Under the pieces are notes generated by a model. It was not told the DNA's origin. It searched no databases and was given only the letters and a program-made list of their open reading frames with translations. From contig JAZGUH010000711.1 of assembly GCA_037893225.1 (NCBI GenBank), positions 682,001-746,000 on the forward strand: 64,000 nucleotides of DNA, written 5' to 3'. Made by a program: the position numbers and the translations under genes. Of this stretch, positions 22,266-36,878 are shown piece by piece (the stretch's first letter is position 1; each line of letters begins with the position of its first letter). This DNA comes from Hippasteria phrygiana (taxonomy: Eukaryota > Echinodermata > Asteroidea > Valvatida > Goniasteridae).

Positions 22266-24121
22266 ACATGTAGCGCCAGATCTAAGCTATCCATACATGT
22301 CAAAATTACTGAATTTGGTTGATATTTCATGCAATTATGAATGAGTAAAGCAAGTCCATACCCCAGGGAATTTGACAGGCATGGAGCAATAAATAGACGG
22401 TAATCTGCACACAGATGGTGGCCGGGAAGAAAACAAACATTGCGAGGTTTGAATTTTCTCCACAAGTTTTAACTCTAAGAAGCCGCCGATAATTGCAACA
22501 TGTAGCGCCAGATCTAAGCTATCCATACATGTCAACATTACTGAATTTGGTTGATATTTCATGCAATTATGAATGAGTAAAGCAAGTCCATACCCCAGGG
22601 AATTTGACATGCATGGAGCAATAAATAGACGGTAACATGTACACAGATGTTGGCCGGAAAGAAAATAAACATTGCGAGGTTTGAATTTTCTCCACAAGTG
22701 TTAACTCTAAGAAGCCGCCGATAATTGCAACATGTAGCGCCAGATCTAAGCTATCCATACATGTCAAAATTACTGAATTTGGTTGATATTTCATGCAATT
22801 ATGAATGAGTAAAGCAAGTCCATACCCCAGGGAATTTGACATGCATGGAGCAATAAATAGACGGTAACATGTACACAGATGTTGGCCGGGAAGAAAATAA
22901 ACATTGCGAGGTTTGAATTTTCTCCACAAGTTTGAACTCTAAGAAGCCGCCGATGATTGCAACATGTAGCGCCAGATCTAAGCTATCCATACATGTCAAA
23001 ATTACTGAATTTGGTTGATATTTCAAGCAATTATGAATGAGTAAAGCAAGTCCATACCCCAGGGAATTTGACAGGCATGGAGCAATAAATAAAAGGTAAT
23101 CTGCACACAGATGGTGGCCGGGAAGAAAATAAACATTGCGAGGTTTGAATTTTCTCCACAAGTGTTAACTCTAAGAAGCCGCCGATAATTGCAACATGTA
23201 GCGCCAGATCTAAGCTATCCATACTTGTCAAAATTACTGAATTTGGTTGATATTTCATGCAATTATGAATGAGTAAAGCAAGTCCATACCCCAGGGAATT
23301 TGACAGGCATGGAGCAATAAATAGACGGTAATCTGCACACAGATTGTGGCCGGGAAGAAAATAAACATTGCGAGGTTTGAATTTTCTCCACAAGTTTTAA
23401 CTCTAAGAAGCCGCCGATAATTGCAACATGTAGCGCCAGATCTAAGCTATCCATACATGTCAACATTACTGAATTTGGTTGATATTTCATGCAATTATGA
23501 ATGAGTAAAGCAAGTCCATACCCCAGGGAATTTGACATGCATGGAGCAATAAATAGACGGTAACATGTACACAGATGTTGGCCGGAAAGAAAATAAACAT
23601 TGCGAGGTTTGAATTTTCTCCACAAGTGTTAACTCTAAGAAGCCGCCGATAATTGCAACATGTAGCGCCAGATCTAAGCTATCCATACATGTCAAAATTA
23701 CTGAATTTGGTTGATATTTCATGCAATTATGAATGAGTAAAGCAAGTCCATACCCCAGGGAATTTGACAGGCATGGAGCAATAAATAGACGGTAATATGT
23801 ACACAGATGTTGGCCGGAAAGAAAATAAACATTGCGAGGTTTGAATTTTCTCCACAAGTTTTAACTCTAGGAAGCCGCCGATAATTGCAACATGTAGCGC
23901 CAGATCTAAGCTATACATACATGTCAAAATTACTGCATTTGGTTGATATTTCATGCAATTATGAATGAGTAAAGCAAGTCCATACCCCAGGGAATTTGAC
24001 AGGCATGGAGCAATAAATAGACGGTAATCTGCACACAGATGGTGGCCGGGAAGAAAATAAACATTGCGAGGTTTGAATTTTCTCCACAAGTGTTAACTCT
24101 AAGAAGCCGCCGATAATTGCA
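22266..24121. repeat. 8-monomer higher-order repeat, unit 4 (1856 bp)
   Basis: Order P L M N F' L A B/F-hybrid, as in unit 1. Private single-base changes occur in the type-N copy (CATAAC on the minus strand, from T154 at 23117-type positions, is not present elsewhere in N) and in F' at 23344 (GATTGTGG). The unit ends where the distant duplicate of 8581 begins. Confidence 0.75.
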
Positions 24122-27100
24122 ACATGTAGCGCCAGATCTAAGCTATCCATACATGTCAAAATTACTGAATTTGGTTGATATTTCATGCAATTATGAATGA
24201 GTAAAGCAAGTCATACCCTAGGGAATTTGACAGGCATGGAGCAATACATAGAAGGTAATATGCACACAGATGTTGGCCGGAAAGAAAATAAACATTGCGA
24301 GGTTTGAATTTTCTACACAAGTTTTAACTCTAAGAAGCCGCCGATAATTGCAACATGTAGCGCCAGATCTAAGCTATACATACATGTCAAAATTACTGCA
24401 TTTGGTTGATATTTCATGCAATTATGAATGAGTAAAGCAAGTCCATACCCCAGGGAATTTGACATGCATGGAGCAATACATATACAGTAATATGTACACA
24501 GATGTTGGCCGGGAAGAAAATAAACATTGCGTGGTTTGAATTTTCTCCACAGGTGTTAACTCTAAGAAGCCGCCGATAATTGCAACATGTAGCGCCAGAT
24601 CTAAGCTATCCATACATGTCAAAATTACTGAATTTGGTTGATATTTCATGCAATTATGAATGAGTAAAGCAAGTCCATACCCCAGGGAATTTGACATGCA
24701 TGGAGCAATAAATAGACGGTAACATGTACACAGATGTTGGCCGGGAAGAAAATAAACATTGCGAGGTTTGAATTTTCTCCACAAGTTTTAACTCTAAGAA
24801 GCCGTCGGTGATTGCAACATGTAGCGCCAGATCTAAGCTATACATACATGTCAAAATTACTGCATTTAGTTGATATTTCATGCAATTATGAATGAGTAAA
24901 GCAAGTCCATACCCCAGGGAATTTGACATGCATGGAGCAATAAATAGACGGTAATATGTACACAGATGTTGGCCGGAAAGAAAATAAACATTGCGAGGTT
25001 TGAATTTTCTCCACAAGTTTGAACTCTAAGAAGCCGCCGATGATTGCAACATGTAGCGCCAGATCTAAGCTATCCATACATGTCAAAATTACTGCATTTG
25101 GTTGATATTTCATGCAATTATGAATGAGTAAAGCAAGTCCATACCCCAGGGAATTTGAGAGGCATGGAGCAATAAATAAAAGGTAATCTGCACACAGATG
25201 GTGGCCGAGAAGAAAATAAACATTGCGTGGTTTGAATTTTCTCCACAAGTTTTAACTCTAAGAAGCCGTCGATGATTGCAACATGTAGCGCCAGATCTAA
25301 GCTATACATACATGTCAAAATTACTGCATTTAGTTGATATTTCATGCAATTATGAATGAGTAAAGCAAGTCCATACCCCAGGGAATTTGACATGCATGGA
25401 GCAATAAATAGACGGTAATATGTACACAGATGTTGGCCGGAAAGAAAATAAACATTGCGAGGTTTGAATTTTCTCCACAAGTTTGAACTCTAAGAAGCCG
25501 CCGAAGATTGCAACATGTAGCGCCAGATCTAAGCTATCCATACATGTCAAAATTACTGAATTTGGTTGATATTTCATGCAATTATGAATGAGTAAAGCAA
25601 GTCCATACCCCAGGGAATTTGACAGGCATGGAGCAATAAATAAAAGGTAATCTGCACACAGATGGTGGCCGGGAAGAAAATAAACATTGCGATGTTTGAA
25701 TTTTCTCCACAAGTGTTAACTCTAAGAAGCCGCCGATAATTGCAACATGTAGCGCCAGATCTAAGCTATCCATACTTGTCAAAATTACTGAATTTGGTTG
25801 ATATTTCATGCAATTATGAATGAGTAAAGCAAGTCCATACCCCAGGGAATTTGACAGGCATGGAGCAATAAATAGACGGTAATCTGCACACAGATGGTGG
25901 CCGGGAAGAAAATAAACATTGCGAGGTTTGAATTTTCTCCACAAGTGTTAACTCTAAGAAGCCGCCGATAATTGCAACATGTAGCGCCAGATCTAAGCTA
26001 TCCATACATGTCGAAATTACTGAATTTGGTTGATATTTCATGCAATTATGAATGAGTAAAGCAAGTCCATACCCCAGGGAATTTGACATGCATGGAGCAA
26101 TAAATAGACGGTAATCTGTACACAGATGTTGGCCGGAAAGAAAATAAACATTGCGAGGTTTGAATTTTCTCCACAAGTGTTAACTCTAAGAAGCCGCCGA
26201 TAATTGCAACATGTAGCGCCAGATCTAAGCTATCCGTACTTGTCAAAATTACTGAATTTGGTTGATATTTCATGCAATTATGAATGAGTAAAGCAAGTCC
26301 ATACCCCAGGGAATTTGACAGGCATGGAGCAATAAATAGACGGTAATCTGCACACAGATGGTGGCCGGGAAGAAAATAAACATTGCGAGGTTTGAATTTT
26401 CTCCACAAGTGTTAACTCTAAGAAGCCGCCGATAATTGCAACATGTAGCGCCAGATCTAAGCTATCCATACATGTCAAAATTACTGAATTTGGTTGATAT
26501 TTCATGCAATTATGAATGAGTAAAGCAAGTCCATACCCCAGGGAATTTGACAGGCATGGAGCAATAAATAGACGGTAATCTGCACACAGATGGTGGCCGG
26601 GAAGAAAATAAACATTGCGAGGTTTGAATTTTCTCCACAAGTTTTAACTCTAAGAAGCCGCCGATAATTGCAACATGTAGCGCCAGATCTAAGCTATCCA
26701 TACATGTCAACATTACTGAATTTGGTTGATATTTCATGCAATTATGAATGAGTAAAGCAAGTCCATACCCCAGGGAATTTGACATGCATGGAGCAATAAA
26801 TAGACGGTAACATGTACACAGATGTTGGCCGGAAAGAAAATAAACATTGCGAGGTTTGAATTTTCTCCACAAGTGTTAACTCTAAGAAGCCGCCGATAAT
26901 TGCAACATGTAGCGCCAGATCTAAGCTATCCATACATGTCAAAATTACTGAATTTGGTTGATATTTCATGCAATTATGAATGAGTAAAGCAAGTCCATAC
27001 CCCAGGGAATTTGACAGGCATGGAGCAATAAATAGACGGTAATATGTACACAGATGTTGGCCGGAAAGAAAATAAACATTGCGAGGTTTGAATTTTCTCC

Positions 27101-28296
27101 ACAAGTTTTAACTCTAGGAAGCCGCCGATAATTGCAACATGTAGCGCCAGATCTAAGCTATCCATACATGTCAAAATTACTGCATTTGGTTGATATTTCA
27201 TGCAATTATGAATGAGTAAAGCAAGTCCATACCCCAGGGAATTTGACATGCATGGAGCAATACATATACAGTAATATGTACACAGATGTTGGCCGGGAAG
27301 AAAATAAACATTGCGTGGTTTGAATTTTCTCCACAGGTGTTAACTCTAAGAAGCCGCCGATAATTGCAACATGTAGCGCCAGATCTAAGCTATCCATACA
27401 TGTCAAAATTACTGAATTTGGTTGATATTTCATGCAATTATGAATGAGTAAAGCAAGTCCATACCCCAGGGAATTTGACATGCATGGAGCAATAAATAGA
27501 CGGTAACATGTACACAGATGTTGGCCGGGAAGAAAATAAACATTGCGAGGTTTGAATTTTCTCCACAAGTTTGAACTCTAAGAAGCCGCCGATGATTGCA
27601 ACATGTAGCGCCAGATCTAAGCTATCCATACATGTCAAAATTACTGAATTTGGTTGATATTTCAAGCAATTATGAATGAGTAAAGCAAGTCCATACCCCA
27701 GGGAATTTGACAGGCATGGAGCAATAAATAAAAGGTAATCTGCACACAGATGGTGGCCGGGAAGAAAATAAACATTGCGAGGTTTGAATTTTCTCCACAA
27801 GTGTTAACTCTAAGAAGCCGCCGATAATTGCAACATGTAGCGCCAGATCTAAGCTATCCATACTTGTCAAAATTACTGAATTTGGTTGATATTTCATGCA
27901 ATTATGAATGAGTAAAGCAAGTCCATACCCCAGGGAATTTGACAGGCATGGAGCAATAAATAGACGGTAATCTGCACACAGATGGTGGCCGGGAAGAAAA
28001 TAAACATTGCGAGGTTTGAATTTTCTCCACAAGTGTTAACTCTAAGAAGCCGCCGATAATTGCAACATGTAGCGCCAGATCTAAGCTATCCATACATGTC
28101 GAAATTACTGAATTTGGTTGATATTTCATGCAATTATGAATGAGTAAAGCAAGTCCATACCCCAGGGAATTTGACATGCATGGAGCAATAAATAGACGGT
28201 AATCTGTACACAGATGTTGGCCGGAAAGAAAATAAACATTGCGAGGTTTGAATTTTCTCCACAAGTGTTAACTCTAAGAAGCCGCCGATAATTGCA
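24122..28296. repeat. 18-monomer block, right copy of a distant duplication
   Basis: Repeats 8581-12755 at an offset of 15,541 bp (67 monomers, three of them 231 bp). It carries the same private GCGATG (25513 monomer) and G28 (26209 monomer). It has acquired CCGAAGATT at the end of the 25281 monomer and C26 in the type-I monomer at 27137. Confidence 0.85.
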
Positions 28297-30152
28297 ACAT
28301 GTAGCGCCAGATCTAAGCTATCCATACTTGTCAAAATTACTGAATTTGGTTGATATTTCATGCAATTATGAATGAGTAAAGCAAGTCCATACCCCAGGGA
28401 ATTTGACAGGCATGGAGCAATAAATAGACGGTAATCTGCACACAGATGGTGGCCGGGAAGAAAATAAACATTGCGAGGTTTGAATTTTCTCCACAAGTGT
28501 TAACTCTAAGAAGCCGCCGATAATTGCAACATGTAGCGCCAGATCTAAGCTATCCATACATGTCAACATTACTGAATTTGGTTGATATTTCATGCAATTA
28601 TGAATGAGTAAAGCAAGTCCATACCCCAGGGAATTTGACATGCATGGAGCAATAAATAGACGGTAACATGTACACAGATGTTGGCCGGAAAGAAAATAAA
28701 CATTGCGAGGTTTGAATTTTCTCCACAAGTGTTAACTCTAAGAAGCCGCCGATAATTGCAACATGTAGCGCCAGATCTAAGCTATCCATACATGTCAAAA
28801 TTACTGAATTTGGTTGATATTTCATGCAATTATGAATGAGTAAAGCAAGTCCATACCCCAGGGAATTTGACAGGCATGGAGCAATAAATAGACGGTAATA
28901 TGTACACAGATGTTGGCCGGAAAGAAAATAAACATTGCGAGGTTTGAATTTTCTCCACAAGTTTTAACTCTAAGAAGCCGCCGATGATTGCAACATGTAG
29001 CGCCAGATCTAAGCTATCCATACATGTCAAAATTACTGAATTTGGTTGATATTTCAAGCAATTATGAATGAGTAAAGCAAGTCCATACCCCAGGGAATTT
29101 GACAGGCATGGAGCAATAAATAAAAGGTAATCTGCACACAGATGGTGGCCGGGAAGAAAATAAACATTGCGAGGTTTGAATTTTCTCCACAAGTGTTAAC
29201 TCTAAGAAGCCGCCGATAATTGCAACATGTAGCGCCAGATCTAAGCTATCCATACTTGTCAAAATTACTGAATTTGGTTGATATTTCATGCAATTATGAA
29301 TGAGTAAAGCAAGTCCATACCCCAGGGAATTTGACAGGCATGGAGCAATAAATAGACGGTAATCTGCACACAGATGGTGGCCGGGAAGAAAATAAACATT
29401 GCGAGGTTTGAATTTTCTCCACAAGTGTTAACTCTAAGAAGCCGCCGATAATTGCAACATGTAGCGCCAGATCTAAGCTATCCATACATGTCGAAATTAC
29501 TGAATTTGGTTGATATTTCATGCAATTATGAATGAGTAAAGCAAGTCCATACCCCAGGGAATTTGACATGCATGGAGCAATAAATAGACGGTAATCTGTA
29601 CACAGATGTTGGCCGGAAAGAAAATAAACATTGCGAGGTTTGAATTTTCTCCACAAGTGTTAACTCTAAGAAGCCGCCGATAATTGCAACATGTAGCGCC
29701 AGATCTAAGCTATCCATACTTGTCAAAATTACTGAATTTGGTTGATATTTCATGCAATTATGAATGAGTAAAGCAAGTCCATACCCCAGGGAATTTGACA
29801 GGCATGGAGCAATAAATAGACGGTAATCTGCACACAGATGGTGGCCGGGAAGAAAATAAACATTGCGAGGTTTGAATTTTCTCCACAAGTGTTAACTCTA
29901 AGAAGCCGCCGATAATTGCAACATGTAGCGCCAGATCTAAGCTATCCATACATGTCAACATTACTGAATTTGGTTGATATTTCATGCAATTATGAATGAG
30001 TAAAGCAAGTCCATACCCCAGGGAATTTGACATGCATGGAGCAATAAATAGACGGTAACATGTACACAGATGTTGGCCGGAAAGAAAATAAACATTGCGA
30101 GGTTTGAATTTTCTCCACAAGTGTTAACTCTAAGAAGCCGCCGATAATTGCA
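28297..30152. repeat. Satellite transition segment F L A' N F G F L
   Basis: Eight monomers without a clear partner block. The one at 28761 is a hybrid: type A through position 203, then CTAAG and G226 like the tail of type M, which explains why a type N follows instead of B. F copies at 28297 and 29689 end in GTGTTAAC although L follows, unlike the F' form used before L elsewhere. Confidence 0.75.
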
Positions 30153-33100
30153 ACATGTAGCGCCAGATCTAAGCTATCCATACATGTCAAAATTACTGAA
30201 TTTGGTTGATATTTCATGCAATTATGAATGAGTAAAGCAAGTCCATACCCCAGGGAATTTGACAGGCATGGAGCAATAAATAGACGGTAATATGTACACA
30301 GATGTTGGCCGGAAAGAAAATAAACATTGCGAGGTTTGAATTTTCTCCACAAGTTTTAACTCTAGGAAGCCGCCGATAATTGCAACATGTAGCGCCAGAT
30401 CTAAGCTATACATACATGTCAAAATTACTGCATTTGGTTGATATTTCATGCAATTATGAATGAGTAAAGCAAGTCCATACCCCAGGGAATTTGACAGGCA
30501 TGGAGCAATAAATAAAAGGTAATCTGCACACAGATGGTGGCCGGGAAGAAAATAAACATTGCGAGGTTTGAATTTTCTCCACAAGTGTTAACTCTAAGAA
30601 GCCGCCGATAATTGCAACATGTAGCGCCAGATCTAAGCTATCCATACTTGTCAACATTACTGAATTTGGTTGATATTTCATGCAATTATGAATGAGTAAA
30701 GCAAGTCCATACCCCAGGGAATTTGACAGGCATGGAGCAATAAATAGACGGTAATCTGCACACAGATGGTGGCCGGGAAGAAAATAAACATTGCGAGGTT
30801 TGAATTTTCTCCACAAGTTTTAACTCTAAGAAGCCGCCGATAATTGCAACATGTAGCGCCAGATCTAAGCTATCCATACATGTCAAAATTACTGAATTTG
30901 GTTGATATTTCATGCAATTATGAATGAGTAAAGCAAGTCCATACCCCAGGGAATTTGACATGCATGGAGCAATAAATAGACGGTAACATGTATACAGATG
31001 TTGGCCGGAAAGAAAATAAACATTGCGAGGTTTGAATTTTCTCCACAAGTGTTAACTCTAAGAAGCCGCCGATAATTGCAACATGTAGCGCCAGATCTAA
31101 GCTATCCATACATGTCAAAATTACTGAATTTGGTTGATATTTCATGCAATTATGAATGAGTAAAGCAAGTCATACCCTAGGGAATTTGACAGGCATGGAG
31201 CAATAAATAGAAGGTAATATGCACACAGATGTTGGCCGGAAAGAAAATAAACATTGCGAGGTTTGAATTTTCTCCACAAGTTTTAACTCTAAGAAGCCGC
31301 CGATAATTGCAACATGTAGCGCCAGATCTAAGCTATCCATACTTGTCAAAATTACTGAATTTGGTTGATATTTCATGCAATTATGAATGAGTAAAGCAAG
31401 TCCATACCCCAGGGAATTTGACAGGCATGGAGCAATAAATAGACGGTAATCTGCACACAGATGGTGGCCGGGAAGAAAATAAACATTGCGAGGTTTGAAT
31501 TTTCTCCACAAGTGTTAACTCTAAGAAGCCGCCGATAATTGCAACATGTAGCGCCAGATCTAAGCTATCCATACATGTCGAAATTACTGAATTTGGTTGA
31601 TATTTCATGCAATTATGAATGAGTAAAGCAAGTCCATACCCCAGGGAATTTGACATGCATGGAGCAATAAATAGACGGTAATCTGTACACAGATGTTGGC
31701 CGGAAAGAAAATAAACATTGCGAGGTTTGAATTTTCTCCACAAGTGTTAACTCTAAGAAGCCGCCGATAATTGCAACATGTAGCGCCAGATCTAAGCTAT
31801 CCATACTTGTCAAAATTACTGAATTTGGTTGATATTTCATGCAATTATGAATGAGTAAAGCAAGTCCATACCCCAGGGAATTTGACAGGCATGGAGCAAT
31901 AAATAGACGGTAATCTGCACACAGATGGTGGCCGGGAAGAAAATAAACATTGCGAGGTTTGAATTTTCTCCACAAGTGTTAACTCTAAGAAGCCGCCGAT
32001 AATTGCAACATGTAGCGCCAGATCTAAGCTATCCATACATGTCAAAATTACTGAATTTGGTTGATATTTCATGCAATTATGAATGAGTAAAGCAAGTCCA
32101 TACCCCAGGGAATTTGACAGGCATGGAGCAATAAATAGACGGTAATCTGCACACAGATGGTGGCCGGGAAGAAAACAAACATTGCGAGGTTTGAATTTTC
32201 TCCACAAGTTTTAACTCTAAGAAGCCGCCGATAATTGCAACATGTAGCGCCAGATCTAAGCTATCCATACATGTCAACATTACTGAATTTGGTTGATATT
32301 TCATGCAATTATGAATGAGTAAAGCAAGTCCATACCCCAGGGAATTTGACATGCATGGAGCAATAAATAGACGGTAACATGTACACAGATGTTGGCCGGA
32401 AAGAAAATAAACATTGCGAGGTTTGAATTTTCTCCACAAGTGTTAACTCTAAGAAGCCGCCGATAATTGCAACATGTAGCGCCAGATCTAAGCTATCCAT
32501 ACATGTCAAAATTACTGAATTTGGTTGATATTTCATGCAATTATGAATGAGTAAAGCAAGTCCATACCCCAGGGAATTTGACATGCATGGAGCAATAAAT
32601 AGACGGTAACATGTACACAGATGTTGGCCGGGAAGAAAATAAACATTGCGAGGTTTGAATTTTCTCCACAAGTTTGAACTCTAAGAAGCCGCCGATGATT
32701 GCAACATGTAGCGCCAGATCTAAGCTATCCATACATGTCAAAATTACTGAATTTGGTTGATATTTCAAGCAATTATGAATGAGTAAAGCAAGTCCATACC
32801 CCAGGGAATTTGACAGGCATGGAGCAATAAATAAAAGGTAATCTGCACACAGATGGTGGCCGGGAAGAAAATAAACATTGCGAGGTTTGAATTTTCTCCA
32901 CAAGTGTTAACTCTAAGAAGCCGCCGATGATTGCAACATGTAGCGCCAGATCTAAGCTATCCATACATGTCAAAATTACTGAATTTGGTTGATATTTCAA
33001 GCAATTATGAATGAGTAAAGCAAGTCCATACCCCAGGGAATTTGACAGGCATGGAGCAATAAATAAAAGGTAATCTGCACACAGATGGTGGCCGGGAAGA

Positions 33101-33399
33101 AAATAAACATTGCGAGGTTTGAATTTTCTCCACAAGTTTTAACTCTAAGAAGCCGCCGATAATTGCAACATGTAGCGCCAGATCTAAGCTATCCATACAT
33201 GTCAACATTACTGAATTTGGTTGATATTTCATGCAATTATGAATGAGTAAAGCAAGTCCATACCCCAGGGAATTTGACATGCATGGAGCAATAAATAGAC
33301 GGTAACATGTACACAGATGTTGGCCGGAAAGAAAATAAACATTGCGAGGTTTGAATTTTCTCCACAAGTGTTAACTCTAAGAAGCCGCCGATAATTGCA
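30153..33399. repeat. 14-monomer higher-order repeat (3247 bp)
   Basis: Order A B C D E F G F P L M N N' L. Two type-N monomers stand in tandem at 32704 and 32936; the first ends with G226 and the second with GTTTTAAC like F'. The second therefore replaces the F' that precedes L in the next unit. Confidence 0.85.
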
Positions 33400-36300
33400 A
33401 CATGTAGCGCCAGATCTAAGCTATCCATACATGTCAAAATTACTGAATTTGGTTGATATTTCATGCAATTATGAATGAGTAAAGCAAGTCCATACCCCAG
33501 GGAATTTGACAGGCATGGAGCAATAAATAGACGGTAATATGTACACAGATGTTGGCCGGAAAGAAAATAAACATTGCGAGGTTTGAATTTTCTCCACAAG
33601 TTTTAACTCTAGGAAGCCGCCGATAATTGCAACATGTAGCGCCAGATCTAAGCTATACATACATGTCAAAATTACTGCATTTGGTTGATATTTCATGCAA
33701 TTATGAATGAGTAAAGCAAGTCCATACCCCAGGGAATTTGACAGGCATGGAGCAATAAATAAAAGGTAATCTGCACACAGATGGTGGCCGGGAAGAAAAT
33801 AAACATTGCGAGGTTTGAATTTTCTCCACAAGTGTTAACTCTAAGAAGCCGCCGATAATTGCAACATGTAGCGCCAGATCTAAGCTATCCATACTTGTCA
33901 ACATTACTGAATTTGGTTGATATTTCATGCAATTATGAATGAGTAAAGCAAGTCCATACCCCAGGGAATTTGACAGGCATGGAGCAATAAATAGACGGTA
34001 ATCTGCACACAGATGGTGGCCGGGAAGAAAATAAACATTGCGAGGTTTGAATTTTCTCCACAAGTTTTAACTCTAAGAAGCCGCCGATAATTGCAACATG
34101 TAGCGCCAGATCTAAGCTATCCATACATGTCAAAATTACTGAATTTGGTTGATATTTCATGCAATTATGAATGAGTAAAGCAAGTCCATACCCCAGGGAA
34201 TTTGACATGCATGGAGCAATAAATAGACGGTAACATGTATACAGATGTTGGCCGGAAAGAAAATAAACATTGCGAGGTTTGAATTTTCTCCACAAGTGTT
34301 AACTCTAAGAAGCCGCCGATAATTGCAACATGTAGCGCCAGATCTAAGCTATCCATACATGTCAAAATTACTGAATTTGGTTGATATTTCATGCAATTAT
34401 GAATGAGTAAAGCAAGTCATACCCTAGGGAATTTGACAGGCATGGAGCAATAAATAGAAGGTAATATGGACACAGATGTTGGCCGGAAAGAAAATAAACA
34501 TTGCGAGGTTTGAATTTTCTCCACAAGTTTTAACTCTAAGAAGCCGCCGATAATTGCAACATGTAGCGCCAGATCTAAGCTATCCATACTTGTCAAAATT
34601 ACTGAATTTGGTTGATATTTCATGCAATTATGAATGAGTAAAGCAAGTCCATACCCCAGGGAATTTGACAGGCATGGAGCAATAAATAGACGGTAATCTG
34701 CACACAGATGGTGGCCGGGAAGAAAATAAACATTGCGAGGTTTGAATTTTCTCCACAAGTGTTAACTCTAAGAAGCCGCCGATAATTGCAACATGTAGCG
34801 CCAGATCTAAGCTATCCATACATGTCGAAATTACTGAATTTGGTTGATATTTCATGCAATTATGAATGAGTAAAGCAAGTCCATACCCCAGGGAATTTGA
34901 CATGCATGGAGCAATAAATAGACGGTAATCTGTACACAGATGTTGGCCGGAAAGAAAATAAACATTGCGAGGTTTGAATTTTCTCCACAAGTGTTAACTC
35001 TAAGAAGCCGCCGATAATTGCAACATGTAGCGCCAGATCTAAGCTATCCATACTTGTCAAAATTACTGAATTTGGTTGATATTTCATGCAATTATGAATG
35101 AGTAAAGCAAGTCCATACCCCAGGGAATTTGACAGGCATGGAGCAATAAATAGACGGTAATCTGCACACAGATGGTGGCCGGGAAGAAAATAAACATTGC
35201 GAGGTTTGAATTTTCTCCACAAGTGTTAACTCTAAGAAGCCGCCGATAATTGCAACATGTAGCGCCAGATCTAAGCTATCCATACATGTCAAAATTACTG
35301 AATTTGGTTGATATTTCATGCAATTATGAATGAGTAAAGCAAGTCCATACCCCAGGGAATTTGACAGGCATGGAGCAATAAATAGACGGTAATCTGCACA
35401 CAGATGGTGGCCGGGAAGAAAATAAACATTGCGAGGTTTGAATTTTCTCCACAAGTGTTAACTCTAAGAAGCCGCCGATAATTGCAACATGTAGCGCCAG
35501 ATCTAAGCTATCCATACATGTCAAAATTACTGAATTTGGTTGATATTTCATGCAATTATGAATGAGTAAAGCAAGTCCATACCCCAGGGAATTTGACAGG
35601 CATGGAGCAATAAATAGACGGTAATCTGCACACAGATGGTGGCCGGGAAGAAAACAAACATTGCGAGGTTTGAATTTTCTCCACAAGTTTTAACTCTAAG
35701 AAGCCGCCGATAATTGCAACATGTAGCGCCAGATCTAAGCTATCCATACATGTCAACATTACTGAATTTGGTTGATATTTCATGCAATTATGAATGAGTA
35801 AAGCAAGTCCATACCCCAGGGAATTTGACATGCATGGAGCAATAAATAGACGGTAACATGTACACAGATGTTGGCCGGAAAGAAAATAAACATTGCGAGG
35901 TTTGAATTTTCTCCACAAGTGTTAACTCTAAGAAGCCGCCGATAATTGCAACATGTAGCGCCAGATCTAAGCTATCCATACATGTCAAAATTACTGAATT
36001 TGGTTGATATTTCATGCAATTATGAATGAGTAAAGCAAGTCCATACCCCAGGGAATTTGACATGCATGGAGCAATAAATAGACGGTAACATGTACACAGA
36101 TGTTGGCCGGGAAGAAAATAAACATTGCGAGGTTTGAATTTTCTCCACAAGTTTGAACTCTAAGAAGCCGCCGATGATTGCAACATGTAGCGCCAGATCT
36201 AAGCTATCCATAAATGTCAAAATTACTGAATTTGGTTGATATTTCAAGCAATTATGAATGAGTAAAGCAAGTCCATACCCCAGGGAATTTGACAGGCATG

Positions 36301-36878
36301 GAGCAATAAATAAAAGGTAATCTGCACACAGATGGTGGCCGGGAAGAAAATAAACATTGCGAGGTTTGAATTTTCTCCACAAGTGTTAACTCTAAGAAGC
36401 CGCCGATAATTGCAACATGTAGCGCCAGATCTAAGCTATCCATACTTGTCAAAATTACTGAATTTGGTTGATATTTCATGCAATTATGAATGAGTAAAGC
36501 AAGTCCATACCCCAGGGAATTTGACAGGCATGGAGCAATAAATAGACGGTAATCTGCACACAGATGGTGGCCGGGAAGAAAATAAACATTGCGAGGTTTG
36601 AATTTTCTCCACAAGTTTTAACTCTAAGAAGCCGCCGATAATTGCAACATGTAGCGCCAGATCTAAGCTATCCATACATGTCAACATTACTGAATTTGGT
36701 TGATATTTCATGCAATTATGAATGAGTAAAGCAAGTCCATACCCCAGGGAATTTGACATGCATGGAGCAATAAATAGACGGTAACATGTACACAGATGTT
36801 GGCCGGAAAGAAAATAAACATTGCGAGGTTTGAATTTTCTCCACAAGTGTTAACTCTAAGAAGCCGCCGATAATTGCA
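33400..36878. repeat. 15-monomer higher-order repeat (3479 bp)
   Basis: Order A B C D E F G F, an A32/G113 F-like unit (35255), P L M N F' L. It differs from the preceding unit by the extra monomer at 35255 and by a normal F' at 36415. Private changes include ATGGACAC in the type-E copy (near 34467) and ATAAATG in the type-N copy (near 36211). Confidence 0.85.
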
